From: a virus
Strand: one strand, 5' to 3'
Length of the DNA stretch: 20,846 bases
IMG/VR virus record: IMGVR_UViG_3300035698_006921
Span: 1 to 20,846 of that record
Under the pieces are notes generated by a model. It saw nothing but the letters and a program-made list of their open reading frames with translations, searched no databases and was not told where the DNA came from. Positions 12,553 through 19,486 of this stretch are shown here, one piece after another (the stretch's first letter is position 1; every line of letters begins with the position of its first letter). Both the position numbers and the translations under genes were made by a program.

Positions 12553-12896
12553 AGACTCCAAAAGCACCAGAAATGGAAGCTCCAAAAGTCCCTGAAGTAG
12601 AGACTCCAAAAGCACCAGAAATGGAAGCTCCAAAAGTCCCTGAAGTAGAGACTCCAAAAGCACCAGAAAAGGAAGCTCCAAAAGTCCCTGAAGTAGAGAC
12701 CCCAGAAGCTCCAAAAAAGGAAAAGAAGGTTTCTCCTCGTATCTCCCGCGCTCGTGAGGTGTTCGAGACACACGCCGTTGACGAAGTTTATTTCACCACC
12801 GACGACACCTGCTTTGTAAATCGCTCGTATGCAACTATGCACGCGGCCAACCTCAAAGATGCAAGAATTGATGTAGTAACCAAAAAAGAAGTATAA
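12522..12896 (+). CDS. Pro/Glu/Lys-repeat protein with a small conserved C-terminal domain
   Basis: The 124-residue product begins MAKSKKTNK, then has three and a half copies of a 16-residue repeat (VETPKAPEMEAPKVPE, itself two similar 8-residue halves). It ends with a domain of about 50 residues (ISRAREVFETHAVDEVYFTT, then CFVNRSYATMHAANLKDARI). The repeats should form an extended, flexible, highly charged tether. The C-terminal part resembles a small domain with a YFTsDxxxF...A..HAxxLKD pattern seen next to structural genes in Bacteroidota phages. It may be a minor head or decoration protein, but that is inference. The ATG lies 31 bases inside the end of the upstream gene, and the sheath gene starts 3 bases after this stop. 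Confidence 0.6.
   Translation: MAKSKKTNKVETPKAPEMEAPKVPEVETPKAPEMEAPKVPEVETPKAPEKEAPKVPEVETPEAPKKEKKVSPRISRAREVFETHAVDEVYFTTDDTCFVNRSYATMHAANLKDARIDVVTKKEV
12549..12722 (+). repeat. 48-base in-frame tandem repeat, about 3.6 copies
   Basis: Copies start at 12549, 12597, 12645 and 12693 (partial). The first two copies are identical and the third differs by one base (ATG to AAG, Met to Lys). The fourth degenerates after about 30 bases. Such near-identical copies point to recent expansion and probable length variation between related phages. Confidence 0.9.
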
Positions 12897-12898
12897 AA

Positions 12899-14104
12899 AT
12901 GCCACTACCACGCGTTAAAATAGCATTTTCAAACGGTGCCTTAGGCAGCGTTTCACCCTCAGCCGATGGCGTTTTGGGTTTGATTACCACAGCCGTTGCA
13001 GTTGCGGCAACGTTTCTGCTCAATACGGCCTATAAAATTACTAGCCTGGACGACTTGGAGGAGCTCGGCGTTACCGAGGTCAACAACCCACGCTTGTATA
13101 AAGATGTAAGCGAATTTTACCTTGCCGCCGGAACGGCCAGTAAAGCCGAGTTGTGGATATTTGGCGTAGCCGACACGGTTACACTTGCAAACATGACCGA
13201 TTCCACCTCTGCTACCACTGCCCGTGCATTGCTTCAGGCAGCAAATGGCCGCATACGTGGGCTAATGTTTAGCCGCGAACCAGCGACTCCTTATACGCCA
13301 GCCATAACCAACGGCATTGATTCCGATGTGGAGGCGGCTATTGTAAATGCTCAGGTATTGCGTGGCTATGCAAAAGACACATACCAGGCCCCTATTTTTA
13401 GCCTTATCGAAGGCAGAGCCTATTCGGGTGTTCCTGCTGATCTCACTGATCAGCGTCAGGCTAGCCAGAACGGTGTGGCGGTGTTAATTGGCGATACTGA
13501 AAACGATTCAGACAATGCCTCTATTGGAATCCTTGGCGGGACAATTGCCTCCTTGCCGGTGATGCGAAACATTGGCCGCATGAAAAACGGCGCTTTGCCT
13601 CTTACGGCTGCCTATCTCAATGATAAGGCTGTTGGCGTGGCTGATTCTGAAGGCGTACACGACAAAGGATACATCACCTTCCGTAAATTTACCGGACGCA
13701 CCGGCATTTACTTTAGCGACGATCCAACCTGCACGTTAATATCTGACGACTACCACAGTCTAACAGCTGTGCGCACTATTGACAAGGCGTATCGCATTGC
13801 TTATGAAACACTCCTGGACGAACTCCTGGACGAATTGCCAGTGCTTGCAAATGGAACGCTACAGCCTTCAGTAGTTAAAAGCTGGCAGGCAACCGTTGAA
13901 AATGCCATCAGCTTGCAAATGACTTCAAACGGTGAACTTTCAGCCGATGCCGACGACCGCAACGATCGCGGTGTGAAATGCTTTATCGACTCAACACAAA
14001 ACGTGGTGAGCACTTCTAAGGTGGCAGTCGTGCTTCAGGTGCGGCCTTTTGGATATGCACGCTACATCAACGTGGAGTTGGGATTTCAAACCATAAACGC
14101 TTAA
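12899..14104 (+). CDS. Contractile tail sheath protein (DUF2586 / Mu gp39-like)
   Basis: The 401-residue product begins MPLPRVKIAFSNGALGSVSP and continues through DGVLGLITTAVAVAATFLLN and KITSLDDLEELGVTEVNNPR, the N-terminal pattern of phage and contractile-system sheath proteins. The later GILGGTIASLPVMRNIGRMK and GYITFRKFTGRTGIYFSDDP segments and a C-terminal YINVELGFQTINA strand also fit. Sheath subunits stack around the tail tube and contract to drive it through the cell envelope. It lies directly before the tube-like gene, as in other myophages. Length is normal and no disruption is visible. Confidence 0.82.
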   Translation: MPLPRVKIAFSNGALGSVSPSADGVLGLITTAVAVAATFLLNTAYKITSLDDLEELGVTEVNNPRLYKDVSEFYLAAGTASKAELWIFGVADTVTLANMTDSTSATTARALLQAANGRIRGLMFSREPATPYTPAITNGIDSDVEAAIVNAQVLRGYAKDTYQAPIFSLIEGRAYSGVPADLTDQRQASQNGVAVLIGDTENDSDNASIGILGGTIASLPVMRNIGRMKNGALPLTAAYLNDKAVGVADSEGVHDKGYITFRKFTGRTGIYFSDDPTCTLISDDYHSLTAVRTIDKAYRIAYETLLDELLDELPVLANGTLQPSVVKSWQATVENAISLQMTSNGELSADADDRNDRGVKCFIDSTQNVVSTSKVAVVLQVRPFGYARYINVELGFQTINA

Positions 14105-14115
14105 AATAAACAGCT

Positions 14116-14529
14116 ATGTTCGACTCAAGAGAATACGAATGGGCAGACATTACTATCGTCCTTGGTGGCGGTGTTGTACTTGCCGGTCGCGAAATTAAAT
14201 ACACCGAAAAGCAGGAAAAGGAGTTGGCTTACGCCAAAGGCAATCAGCCGCACTCTATCCAAAAAGGCAACTTCGGATATGAAGGAACGCTTAAAGTGCT
14301 GCAAAGCGACTATGAGGCACTTGTGGCCAAAGGAAAAGGCAGCGTGCTCAACATTGAGGCAGATATTATCTGCTCTTATGGCAACCCTTCAAATGGCGAC
14401 ATACTCACAACCGACCGCATCAGCAAGATGCAATTTACAGAAGCGGCTAAGGGTATGGCACAAGGGGATAAGTTTATGGAGGTTGACCTTCCATTTATTT
14501 TCCTGCGCCTGCAAAATCAGATAGTTTAA
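14116..14529 (+). CDS. Tail tube protein-like
   Basis: The 137-residue product is rich in predicted beta strands: EYEWADITIVLGGGVVLAGR, EIKYTEKQEKELAYAKG, the IQKGNFGYEGTLKVLQSDY block and a C-terminal FMEVDLPFIFLRLQNQIV. A KGN(x)-YEGTLxxxQSEY-like segment is typical of tube proteins in Bacteroidota Mu-like phages, and the gene sits between sheath and tail chaperones, where the tube gene always lies. It would form the hollow DNA channel inside the sheath. The motif evidence is from memory, so the position carries much of the weight. Confidence 0.7.
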   Translation: MFDSREYEWADITIVLGGGVVLAGREIKYTEKQEKELAYAKGNQPHSIQKGNFGYEGTLKVLQSDYEALVAKGKGSVLNIEADIICSYGNPSNGDILTTDRISKMQFTEAAKGMAQGDKFMEVDLPFIFLRLQNQIV

Positions 14530-14534
14530 ACACC

Positions 14535-14551
14535 TTTAAACAGTTTTTAAA
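14535..14551. repeat. 17-base intergenic repeat, copy 2
   Basis: TTTAAACAGTTTTTAAA ends on the first base of the ATG at 14551. It is identical to the copy at 6233-6249 before the portal gene. Here it lies on the coding strand, whereas at the portal it lies on the opposite strand relative to the gene. Confidence 0.6.
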
Positions 14552-14874
14552 TGACAACAAAAAATAGTATTGCAGCAAAAGAGGTAACGCCTGAAATGAT
14601 GGCTGAGTGGAGTAAAAAGTTTGGCGAAGGCAAATGTGCCAGGGTAAAATCAGAAGGTAAAACCTGCTATTTGCGCCCACCAAGCCGTACCGAAATGGGT
14701 GCTTACTCCATCGCTTATAGAACCAATCCTGTTAAGGCCAATGAATATTTGGCAAAACAGTGCTGGCTGGGAGGCGATGCCGAAATGCTGACCGAAGACC
14801 GCTTGTTTTATGCGGTTGCCGAAAAACTCCCGGAGCTGGTTGAAAGTGCCTCCGCAGAGTTGGACAGGTTTTAG
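14551..14874 (+). CDS. Tail assembly chaperone, short form (gpG/Mu gp41-like)
   Basis: The 107-residue product starts MTTKNSIAAKEVTPEMMAEW and contains a strand-turn segment around KTCYLRPPSRTEMGAYSIAY, then NPVKANEYLAKQCWLGG near residue 70 and the helix AVAEKLPELVESASAEL before the stop. Small acidic proteins of this kind between the tube and tape measure genes are tail assembly chaperones. They bind the tape measure protein during tail assembly and are not part of the virion. The ribosome reads to TAG at 14872, but a second frame continues past it with no start codon of its own, as expected for a frameshifted long form. Confidence 0.7.
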   Translation: MTTKNSIAAKEVTPEMMAEWSKKFGEGKCARVKSEGKTCYLRPPSRTEMGAYSIAYRTNPVKANEYLAKQCWLGGDAEMLTEDRLFYAVAEKLPELVESASAELDRF

Positions 14875-15041
14875 CCGCCGCGTCGATCCGCGATGGGGAC
14901 GACTCGCTTAGGAAGATAGACGCACAGCTGCGCTACTTCTTCCACCTCGACCCCGATTTGCTGGACGATCAAACGTGGGCGGCACGAGTGAAAGAACTCG
15001 AATACGTTCGTAAAAAAGAAGCCGAAAGAAACGGCAGATAA
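14844..15041 (+). CDS. Tail chaperone -1-frame extension (long form by probable programmed frameshift)
   Basis: Relative to the short chaperone, the -1 frame is open from 14844 (after a TGA at 14841-14843) to TAA at 15039-15041. From 14868 it encodes 57 residues, including IRDGDDSLRKIDAQLRYFFH and LLDDQTWAARVKELEYVRKK. The composition is protein-like and matches the acidic, then basic, end of long chaperones. The frame has no ATG or GTG before the distal part; its only early candidate is a TTG far inside. Translation therefore most simply comes from a -1 shift in the 30-base overlap with the short form. No standard X-XXY-YYZ heptamer is visible there, and the sequence around the zero-frame stop is CAGGTTTTAG. 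A sequencing error or true mutation is the alternative. Confidence 0.6.
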   Translation, partial: KCLRRVGQVLAAASIRDGDDSLRKIDAQLRYFFHLDPDLLDDQTWAARVKELEYVRKKEAERNGR

Positions 15042-15045
15042 CAAT

Positions 15046-15072
15046 AAGGCGCAGCTGCTATGGCTGCGCCTT
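15046..15072 (+). terminator. Strong hairpin between chaperone and tape measure genes
   Basis: AAGGCGCAGC (15046-15055) pairs perfectly with GCTGCGCCTT (15063-15072) around a seven-base loop. Only a weak TTCTT follows, so it may be a partial terminator, an mRNA-stabilising element or an attenuator that lowers expression of the tape measure gene, which begins 18 bases later. Confidence 0.55.
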
Positions 15073-15089
15073 CTTAAAAATTACCAGCC

Positions 15090-17150
15090 TTGAATAAACT
15101 CGAATACATCCTCCTTATCAACGACAAGATGTCGGGTAAGCTTAAACAAATAGGCAGCGCAAGTGATGCCACTTTGGGTAAGTTTTCGGGGCTAGAAGGC
15201 CGCACCGGTCGCGTTGATGCTAAATTTAGACAAGCAGGCGTAAGCGCAACCGCCCTCAGTGGAAAGCTGAAGCTGTTGGGTGCCGATGCTATGAGAAGCA
15301 TTCCTGGATTATCATTGCTGATGAATCCTATTGTTGCCGCTGGCACAGCAATCACCGTAATGACCGGCCAGGCTTTAAAGTTTGACCAGGGCATGGCAAA
15401 AATTAACACCACCGCACAACTTAGCCAGGATGAGCTGGCCGGGTTAAAAACAAAGATTTTAGACGTGGGCAAGGCCATAGGTGCCGATCCCGGACAACTT
15501 ACCACCACTTTTGAAAAAATACTCTCCCAGGTTGGTGATGTTGACGTTTCCATGAAGATTTTTAAGGCTACGCTAAGAGGCGCAAAAGGTGGTTTTACTG
15601 ATGCCGCTGTGGTAGCTGATGCACTCGCCAACTCGGTGTCAGCCATTGGTGCTAACAACGTGGAAGCCGAACATGTGCTTGACGTTCTAAACGCTGCGAA
15701 GCGTGTGGGAGCTGGTGAGTTTGCGGATTATGCCCGCTATGTTCCTGGGCTGATAGCCGATGCCCGAAACTTGGGAATTGCGTTTGAAGACACCGCAGGG
15801 CTCTTTGCTTATATGACGGCAAAGGGAAATAGTGCCGAAAAATCAGCGGTGTATATGCAAAACGCTTTCACAGCCTTATCCAAATCAGAAATACAAGTAG
15901 GCCTTAAAAATGAAGGCATTGATATTTTTGATAAGGATGGCGCTACAAAAAACATTGCCGACATCATGGAGATGATAGGCACTAAAATTAACGGCCTTGG
16001 GGATAAGGATCGGATTAATTTCCTTGAAAAAATTGGCCTCAGAGATGCACAAGCCAAAACGGCCATTTCAATTTTGTCTGCTGATGCTGAAAAGCTTCGT
16101 AAAACACTTTATGAAACCGCTAACGCAGCCGGTGAAACGGATGCCGCAATAGCTTTGTCGGCTAATCCTTTGCAACGACTAACTGATTTATGGAACAAGT
16201 TTAAAATTACAACCCTACAGGCTGCTGATGTTTTATTGGTATTATTAGACCCACTTACAACCGTGGCTGGGGTTTTGTTAAATGTGATAAGCCCTGTTTT
16301 ATTGGCTATTTCAAGCTCTATTCTTTGGGTTACTCAAGGACTAAAAGACGGGAATCCCTTTATTTGGGGAGCCGTGTCTGCATTAACAGCTTATGCTGCT
16401 ATTACTGGTTTCGCGGCTGTAGGCACTATGGGTCTCTCGGCTGTTTTTAAAATCGCGGCACTGGCTACTGGAGGATGGACGGCTGCTATGACCTTTTTAA
16501 ATGCGGCATTTATTGCCAGTCCAATTGGTTGGATAGTATTAGGTATTGGAGCTGTTGTTGCTGGAGTGATGTACGCCTGGAATACTTTCGATGGGTTTCG
16601 CGAAACCGTTTTCGGCCTTTGGGATGCCTTTAAGCAAGTGCTGACGAATATAGGCGACTTTTTTACAAAGATATTTTCGCCCATCTTTGAGGCTATTGAT
16701 GCTTTTAAAGAAGGCCGCTGGGGCGATGCCGCTATTGCAGTTGGTAAAGCAGCCTTTAATTTATCTCCTGTAGGCATGGTGGTTGAAGGTGTAAAGTTTG
16801 CCGCTGATGGAGGCTTTACAAAGGGAGTTGGCGATGCTTTTGCTAAGGGCAAAACAAATGCAGCTGAAAAAGCCGTAAAAGAGCTTGCTGGTATGCCAGT
16901 AGTTCCGGGCGCACCGGCAGCGCCTGGCAATGGTGGCAAAACCAATTCGCCTGCTACTACTACCACCGCCGAGGCCATTGCCACCGGTGGCAGCAAAACA
17001 CAGAACTTCAATATCTCAATTGGTAGCCTGGTTGATAAAATGAACATTCATAATGGCGACAATTCACTTGGTGTTGATGACATAAAAGACAAAGTACTCG
17101 ACGCGCTGATGCGTGCTATTAACATGAGCCAAAGCCTTGCAAATGGATAA
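15090..17150 (+). CDS. Tail tape measure protein
   Basis: This is a 686-residue protein with an N-terminal YILLINDKMSGKLKQIGSAS segment, typical of Bacteroidota tape measure proteins. A long alanine-rich helical region with TP901-type features follows (FDQGMAKINTTAQLSQDELA near 93; GEFADYARYVPGLIADARNL near 208; AYMTAKGNSAEKSAVYMQNA near 240). From about residue 380 to 500 there are several hydrophobic stretches (LLVLLDPLTTVAGVLLNVIS; WIVLGIGAVVAGVMYAW), then a polar Ala/Pro/Thr linker. The protein sets tail length and enters the host envelope. The start is TTG at 15090; the next ATG is 13 codons inside and would remove the first strand. Confidence 0.88.
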   Translation: MNKLEYILLINDKMSGKLKQIGSASDATLGKFSGLEGRTGRVDAKFRQAGVSATALSGKLKLLGADAMRSIPGLSLLMNPIVAAGTAITVMTGQALKFDQGMAKINTTAQLSQDELAGLKTKILDVGKAIGADPGQLTTTFEKILSQVGDVDVSMKIFKATLRGAKGGFTDAAVVADALANSVSAIGANNVEAEHVLDVLNAAKRVGAGEFADYARYVPGLIADARNLGIAFEDTAGLFAYMTAKGNSAEKSAVYMQNAFTALSKSEIQVGLKNEGIDIFDKDGATKNIADIMEMIGTKINGLGDKDRINFLEKIGLRDAQAKTAISILSADAEKLRKTLYETANAAGETDAAIALSANPLQRLTDLWNKFKITTLQAADVLLVLLDPLTTVAGVLLNVISPVLLAISSSILWVTQGLKDGNPFIWGAVSALTAYAAITGFAAVGTMGLSAVFKIAALATGGWTAAMTFLNAAFIASPIGWIVLGIGAVVAGVMYAWNTFDGFRETVFGLWDAFKQVLTNIGDFFTKIFSPIFEAIDAFKEGRWGDAAIAVGKAAFNLSPVGMVVEGVKFAADGGFTKGVGDAFAKGKTNAAEKAVKELAGMPVVPGAPAAPGNGGKTNSPATTTTAEAIATGGSKTQNFNISIGSLVDKMNIHNGDNSLGVDDIKDKVLDALMRAINMSQSLANG

Positions 17151-17733
17151 CGTATATAACATACCACAACTTGAAGGATTGCGCTTTTTCAATATTCAGC
17201 GTTCCAAGGTCTTCAAAACAGCCGAACCCGGTTTTGAAGTGAAAACCTTTAGAAACGCCGGTGGAAAAACCCGCTTTTCTGAGGCCAACGCAAATGGCGT
17301 TCCGATGGTCATGCCACTCAGGATCAAACTTGAGTCGTGGCCTGATTGGTGGTTGCTGCCAATAGAACCGCTGGTATCAATTGCAGGTGGCAATGTTATT
17401 GCAAAACGCACGGTAGCCAAAGGCAAGCTTCGCGGCACAATTAAGGAACGCTGGACACAGGACGACTATGCTATAACCATCCAGGGTCTTTTTATAAACT
17501 CAAATGATGAAGGAGTTTATCCAGAACAGCAGGTTTCATTACTTCGCGAAATATGCGAAGCCCGTGAAGCCGTGCAGGTAGAATGCGACTTATTAACCTA
17601 TTTTGATGTGTTTCGTATCGTTATCGAAACCTACAACTTTCCATTCACGAATGGCGAAAACCAACAGCAGTACTCAATCAAGGCCGTAAGTGATGACATT
17701 ACGGACGTATTAATGCAGGAGGAACAACTATAA
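17143..17733 (+). CDS. Tail/baseplate protein, DUF6046-like
   Basis: The 196-residue product begins MDNVYNIPQLEGLRFFNIQR and has the central block EPLVSIAGGNVIAKRTVAKG then RGTIKERWTQDDYAITIQGL, which I associate with DUF6046 proteins of Bacteroidota Mu-like phages. The family appears between tape measure and hub genes, where other myophages have a LysM-like connector or the Mu gp43 protein, so a role joining tube, tape measure and hub is likely but inferred. The ATG at 17143 overlaps the tape measure stop by eight bases. The TTG two codons earlier is not needed. The stop overlaps the next start (TAATG). Confidence 0.65.
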   Translation: MDNVYNIPQLEGLRFFNIQRSKVFKTAEPGFEVKTFRNAGGKTRFSEANANGVPMVMPLRIKLESWPDWWLLPIEPLVSIAGGNVIAKRTVAKGKLRGTIKERWTQDDYAITIQGLFINSNDEGVYPEQQVSLLREICEAREAVQVECDLLTYFDVFRIVIETYNFPFTNGENQQQYSIKAVSDDITDVLMQEEQL

Positions 17734-18686
17734 TGTATTACAACCTCAACTGGCATATTACAATTGGAGGCTATAAGCTGCTACTGCTCGAAAGCGCTGA
17801 GATACACCTGAGCGTTGACCTGCTGGCAGATACTGCTGTTATTAAACTACCAGCCACAAACCTTAACAAGAAGCTGGACGTAGAAAGCAAGCTGAAGCGT
17901 GGCGATAAGGTGGTGATTGAGTTTGGCTATGGCGACGATCTTGTGAATGAATTTGAAGGCTACATTCAGCGAATAGCAACCGATGACGGTGGCATTACGC
18001 TTGAGTGTGAGGACGGCCTTTGGCTTTTCAGAAAACCCATTGCCGACAAAGCACTTAAATCAATCACCACATCAGACATAGCTCAATATGTTGCTGATCA
18101 AATTGGCGGCATTACGGTAGTTTGCGATTATAATTTTACCTACGATAAATTTGTTATTTCACGAGCAACCGGATACGACGTATTAAAAAAGCTTCAGGAA
18201 GAAACCAAGGCAAATATTTATATGCTGGGCAATGAGCTACACATCCATCCGGCATACATAGAAAAGTTTGGAGAGGCCACTTACGACTTTGCCCGCAACA
18301 TCGAAAAGAGCGACTTAGTTTATAAACGCGCTGATGAGCGACTTTATGAAATTGAAGTGGAAGGGATTGCCCGGGATGGAAAGCGTGTAAGCGTTGTTGT
18401 TGGCACATCAGGTGGCGACAAAAGAAGCATTAAAATGTATGGCGTTTCAAACCTCGAAGCACTCAAGGCCAGAGGTGAGGAGGAGCTGAAAAGAGTCTCT
18501 TATGACGGCTATGAGGGTTCAATCACCTGCTGGCTAAAGCCCGTTTGCAGACCTGGTTATTCTGCCACAATCATTGATGCCGAATATCCAGAAAAAGAAG
18601 GCGCATATTACGTGGTTGCCGTTACCACTTCCATACAAGAAGCTGGCGGCATTCGCAAGGTTCAACTTGGCAAAAGATTAAGCTAA
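17733..18686 (+). CDS. Baseplate hub protein (Mu gp44 / P2 gpD-like)
   Basis: The 317-residue product matches the hub family: an N-terminal strand-rich domain (KLLLLESAEIHLSVDLLADT, then AVIKLPATNLNKKLDVES), a first barrel with VVIEFGYGDDLVNEFEGYIQ near residue 63, and ITLECEDGLWLFRKPIADKA near 88. Next is the middle domain (DVLKKLQEETKANIYMLGNE near 147) and a second barrel ending in WLKPVCRPGYSATIIDAEYP and YYVVAVTTSIQEAGGIRKVQ. The hub links tail tube and spike at the centre of the baseplate. Start and stop each overlap their neighbours as TAATG, so gene order and expression are tightly coupled. Confidence 0.8.
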   Translation: MYYNLNWHITIGGYKLLLLESAEIHLSVDLLADTAVIKLPATNLNKKLDVESKLKRGDKVVIEFGYGDDLVNEFEGYIQRIATDDGGITLECEDGLWLFRKPIADKALKSITTSDIAQYVADQIGGITVVCDYNFTYDKFVISRATGYDVLKKLQEETKANIYMLGNELHIHPAYIEKFGEATYDFARNIEKSDLVYKRADERLYEIEVEGIARDGKRVSVVVGTSGGDKRSIKMYGVSNLEALKARGEEELKRVSYDGYEGSITCWLKPVCRPGYSATIIDAEYPEKEGAYYVVAVTTSIQEAGGIRKVQLGKRLS

Positions 18687-19177
18687 TGGATAAATACGCA
18701 CAACTGGCAAACGCATTAAAGCTGCTCGGCAAACAACCGGGCCAGGTGCTTTTTTATGCCCAGGTGAAATCCGTGGAAGGTGATACATGCACCATCACCC
18801 TGGCTGATCTGGATATTGACGATGTAAAGCTTTTGGCAACCGGAGCTGAAGTAAGCAATAAACTTACCATCACACCAAAAACCGGAACAATGGCACTCAT
18901 TGGAAGCCTTAGCGGTGAACTAAGTGATTTAGTATTGCTGAAATGTGATGAACCCGAAAAAGTGGCCTATACCTACAACGGACTGGAGTTTATTATTGAC
19001 TCCAGCGATAAGAAGGTTTCAATTAAAAACGATAGCACCTCACTGAAGGAGCTGTTCACTAAAATTAAAACCACAATTCAAAACCTGAAGGTTGATCCCA
19101 GCACCGGCATTGTGCTTCCAGATACGGTCGTATCAATTACCGAGTTTGAAACAACTATGAAAACACTGTTTAAATAA
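18686..19177 (+). CDS. Baseplate spike-like protein (Mu gp45 / gpV-like)
   Basis: The 163-residue product starts with a helix (MDKYAQLANALKLLG) followed by an OB-fold-like strand series: VLFYAQVKSVEGDTCTITLA, LDIDDVKLLATGAEVSNKLT, PKTGTMALIGSLSGELSDLV. It ends with a short strand region (LEFIIDSSDKKVSIKNDSTS) and a helical tail. Its position between hub and gp25-like wedge is that of the central spike, which pierces the outer membrane. A long beta-helix tip is not visible, so this may be a short spike or a spike base that carries another tip. It ends with CTGTTTAAATAA, one copy of the recurrent junction motif. Confidence 0.65.
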   Translation: MDKYAQLANALKLLGKQPGQVLFYAQVKSVEGDTCTITLADLDIDDVKLLATGAEVSNKLTITPKTGTMALIGSLSGELSDLVLLKCDEPEKVAYTYNGLEFIIDSSDKKVSIKNDSTSLKELFTKIKTTIQNLKVDPSTGIVLPDTVVSITEFETTMKTLFK

Positions 19178-19184
19178 TGTTTAA

Positions 19185-19475
19185 ATGATACCTAAAGATA
19201 TACTTCTGGACCCTGATTTTGACCTCACATATAAAGATGGTGATTTTGTAGTGTCAGACGCCAGCTATCAACATCAGGCACTTTTGTTGGCGGCAGCTCC
19301 CGGCGAATTCAAACAATCGCCCACAAGCGGCATAGGAATAGAAGGCTATTTATTAGATGAAAACCCAGCGAGCCTATTACGGGAAATTCGCAGCCAGTTT
19401 ACAAAAGACGGCATGAAAGTAACAAAAGTTGCCATTACTGATGGAGAGTTGGATATAAAAGCGATATACGAATAA
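19185..19475 (+). CDS. Baseplate wedge protein, gp25/gpW-like (Mu gp46)
   Basis: The 96-residue product has the order of a small lysozyme-like wedge protein: an N-terminal LDPDFDLTYKDGDFVVSDAS, a helix YQHQALLLAAAPGEFKQSPT, the GIGIEGYLLDENPASLLREI segment and a final strand KVTKVAITDGELDIKAIY. The GEFxxxPxxGIGI stretch is characteristic of this family in Bacteroidota phages. The protein joins baseplate wedges to the sheath. It starts at an ATG 8 bases after the spike gene stop, within an AT-rich junction. Confidence 0.82.
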   Translation: MIPKDILLDPDFDLTYKDGDFVVSDASYQHQALLLAAAPGEFKQSPTSGIGIEGYLLDENPASLLREIRSQFTKDGMKVTKVAITDGELDIKAIYE

Positions 19476-19486
19476 AACGACAATTT

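Noticed and set aside
12228-12911. A long minus-strand open frame rich in Phe, Trp and Leu
   Set aside because: It is the antisense of the tandem repeat and of two well-supported + strand genes. Its repeated composition comes from the repeat, and it has no independent support.
16391-17047. A 218-codon minus-strand frame within the tape measure gene
   Set aside because: It is an antisense shadow of a GC-rich, Ala-rich coding region and would oppose a clear operon.
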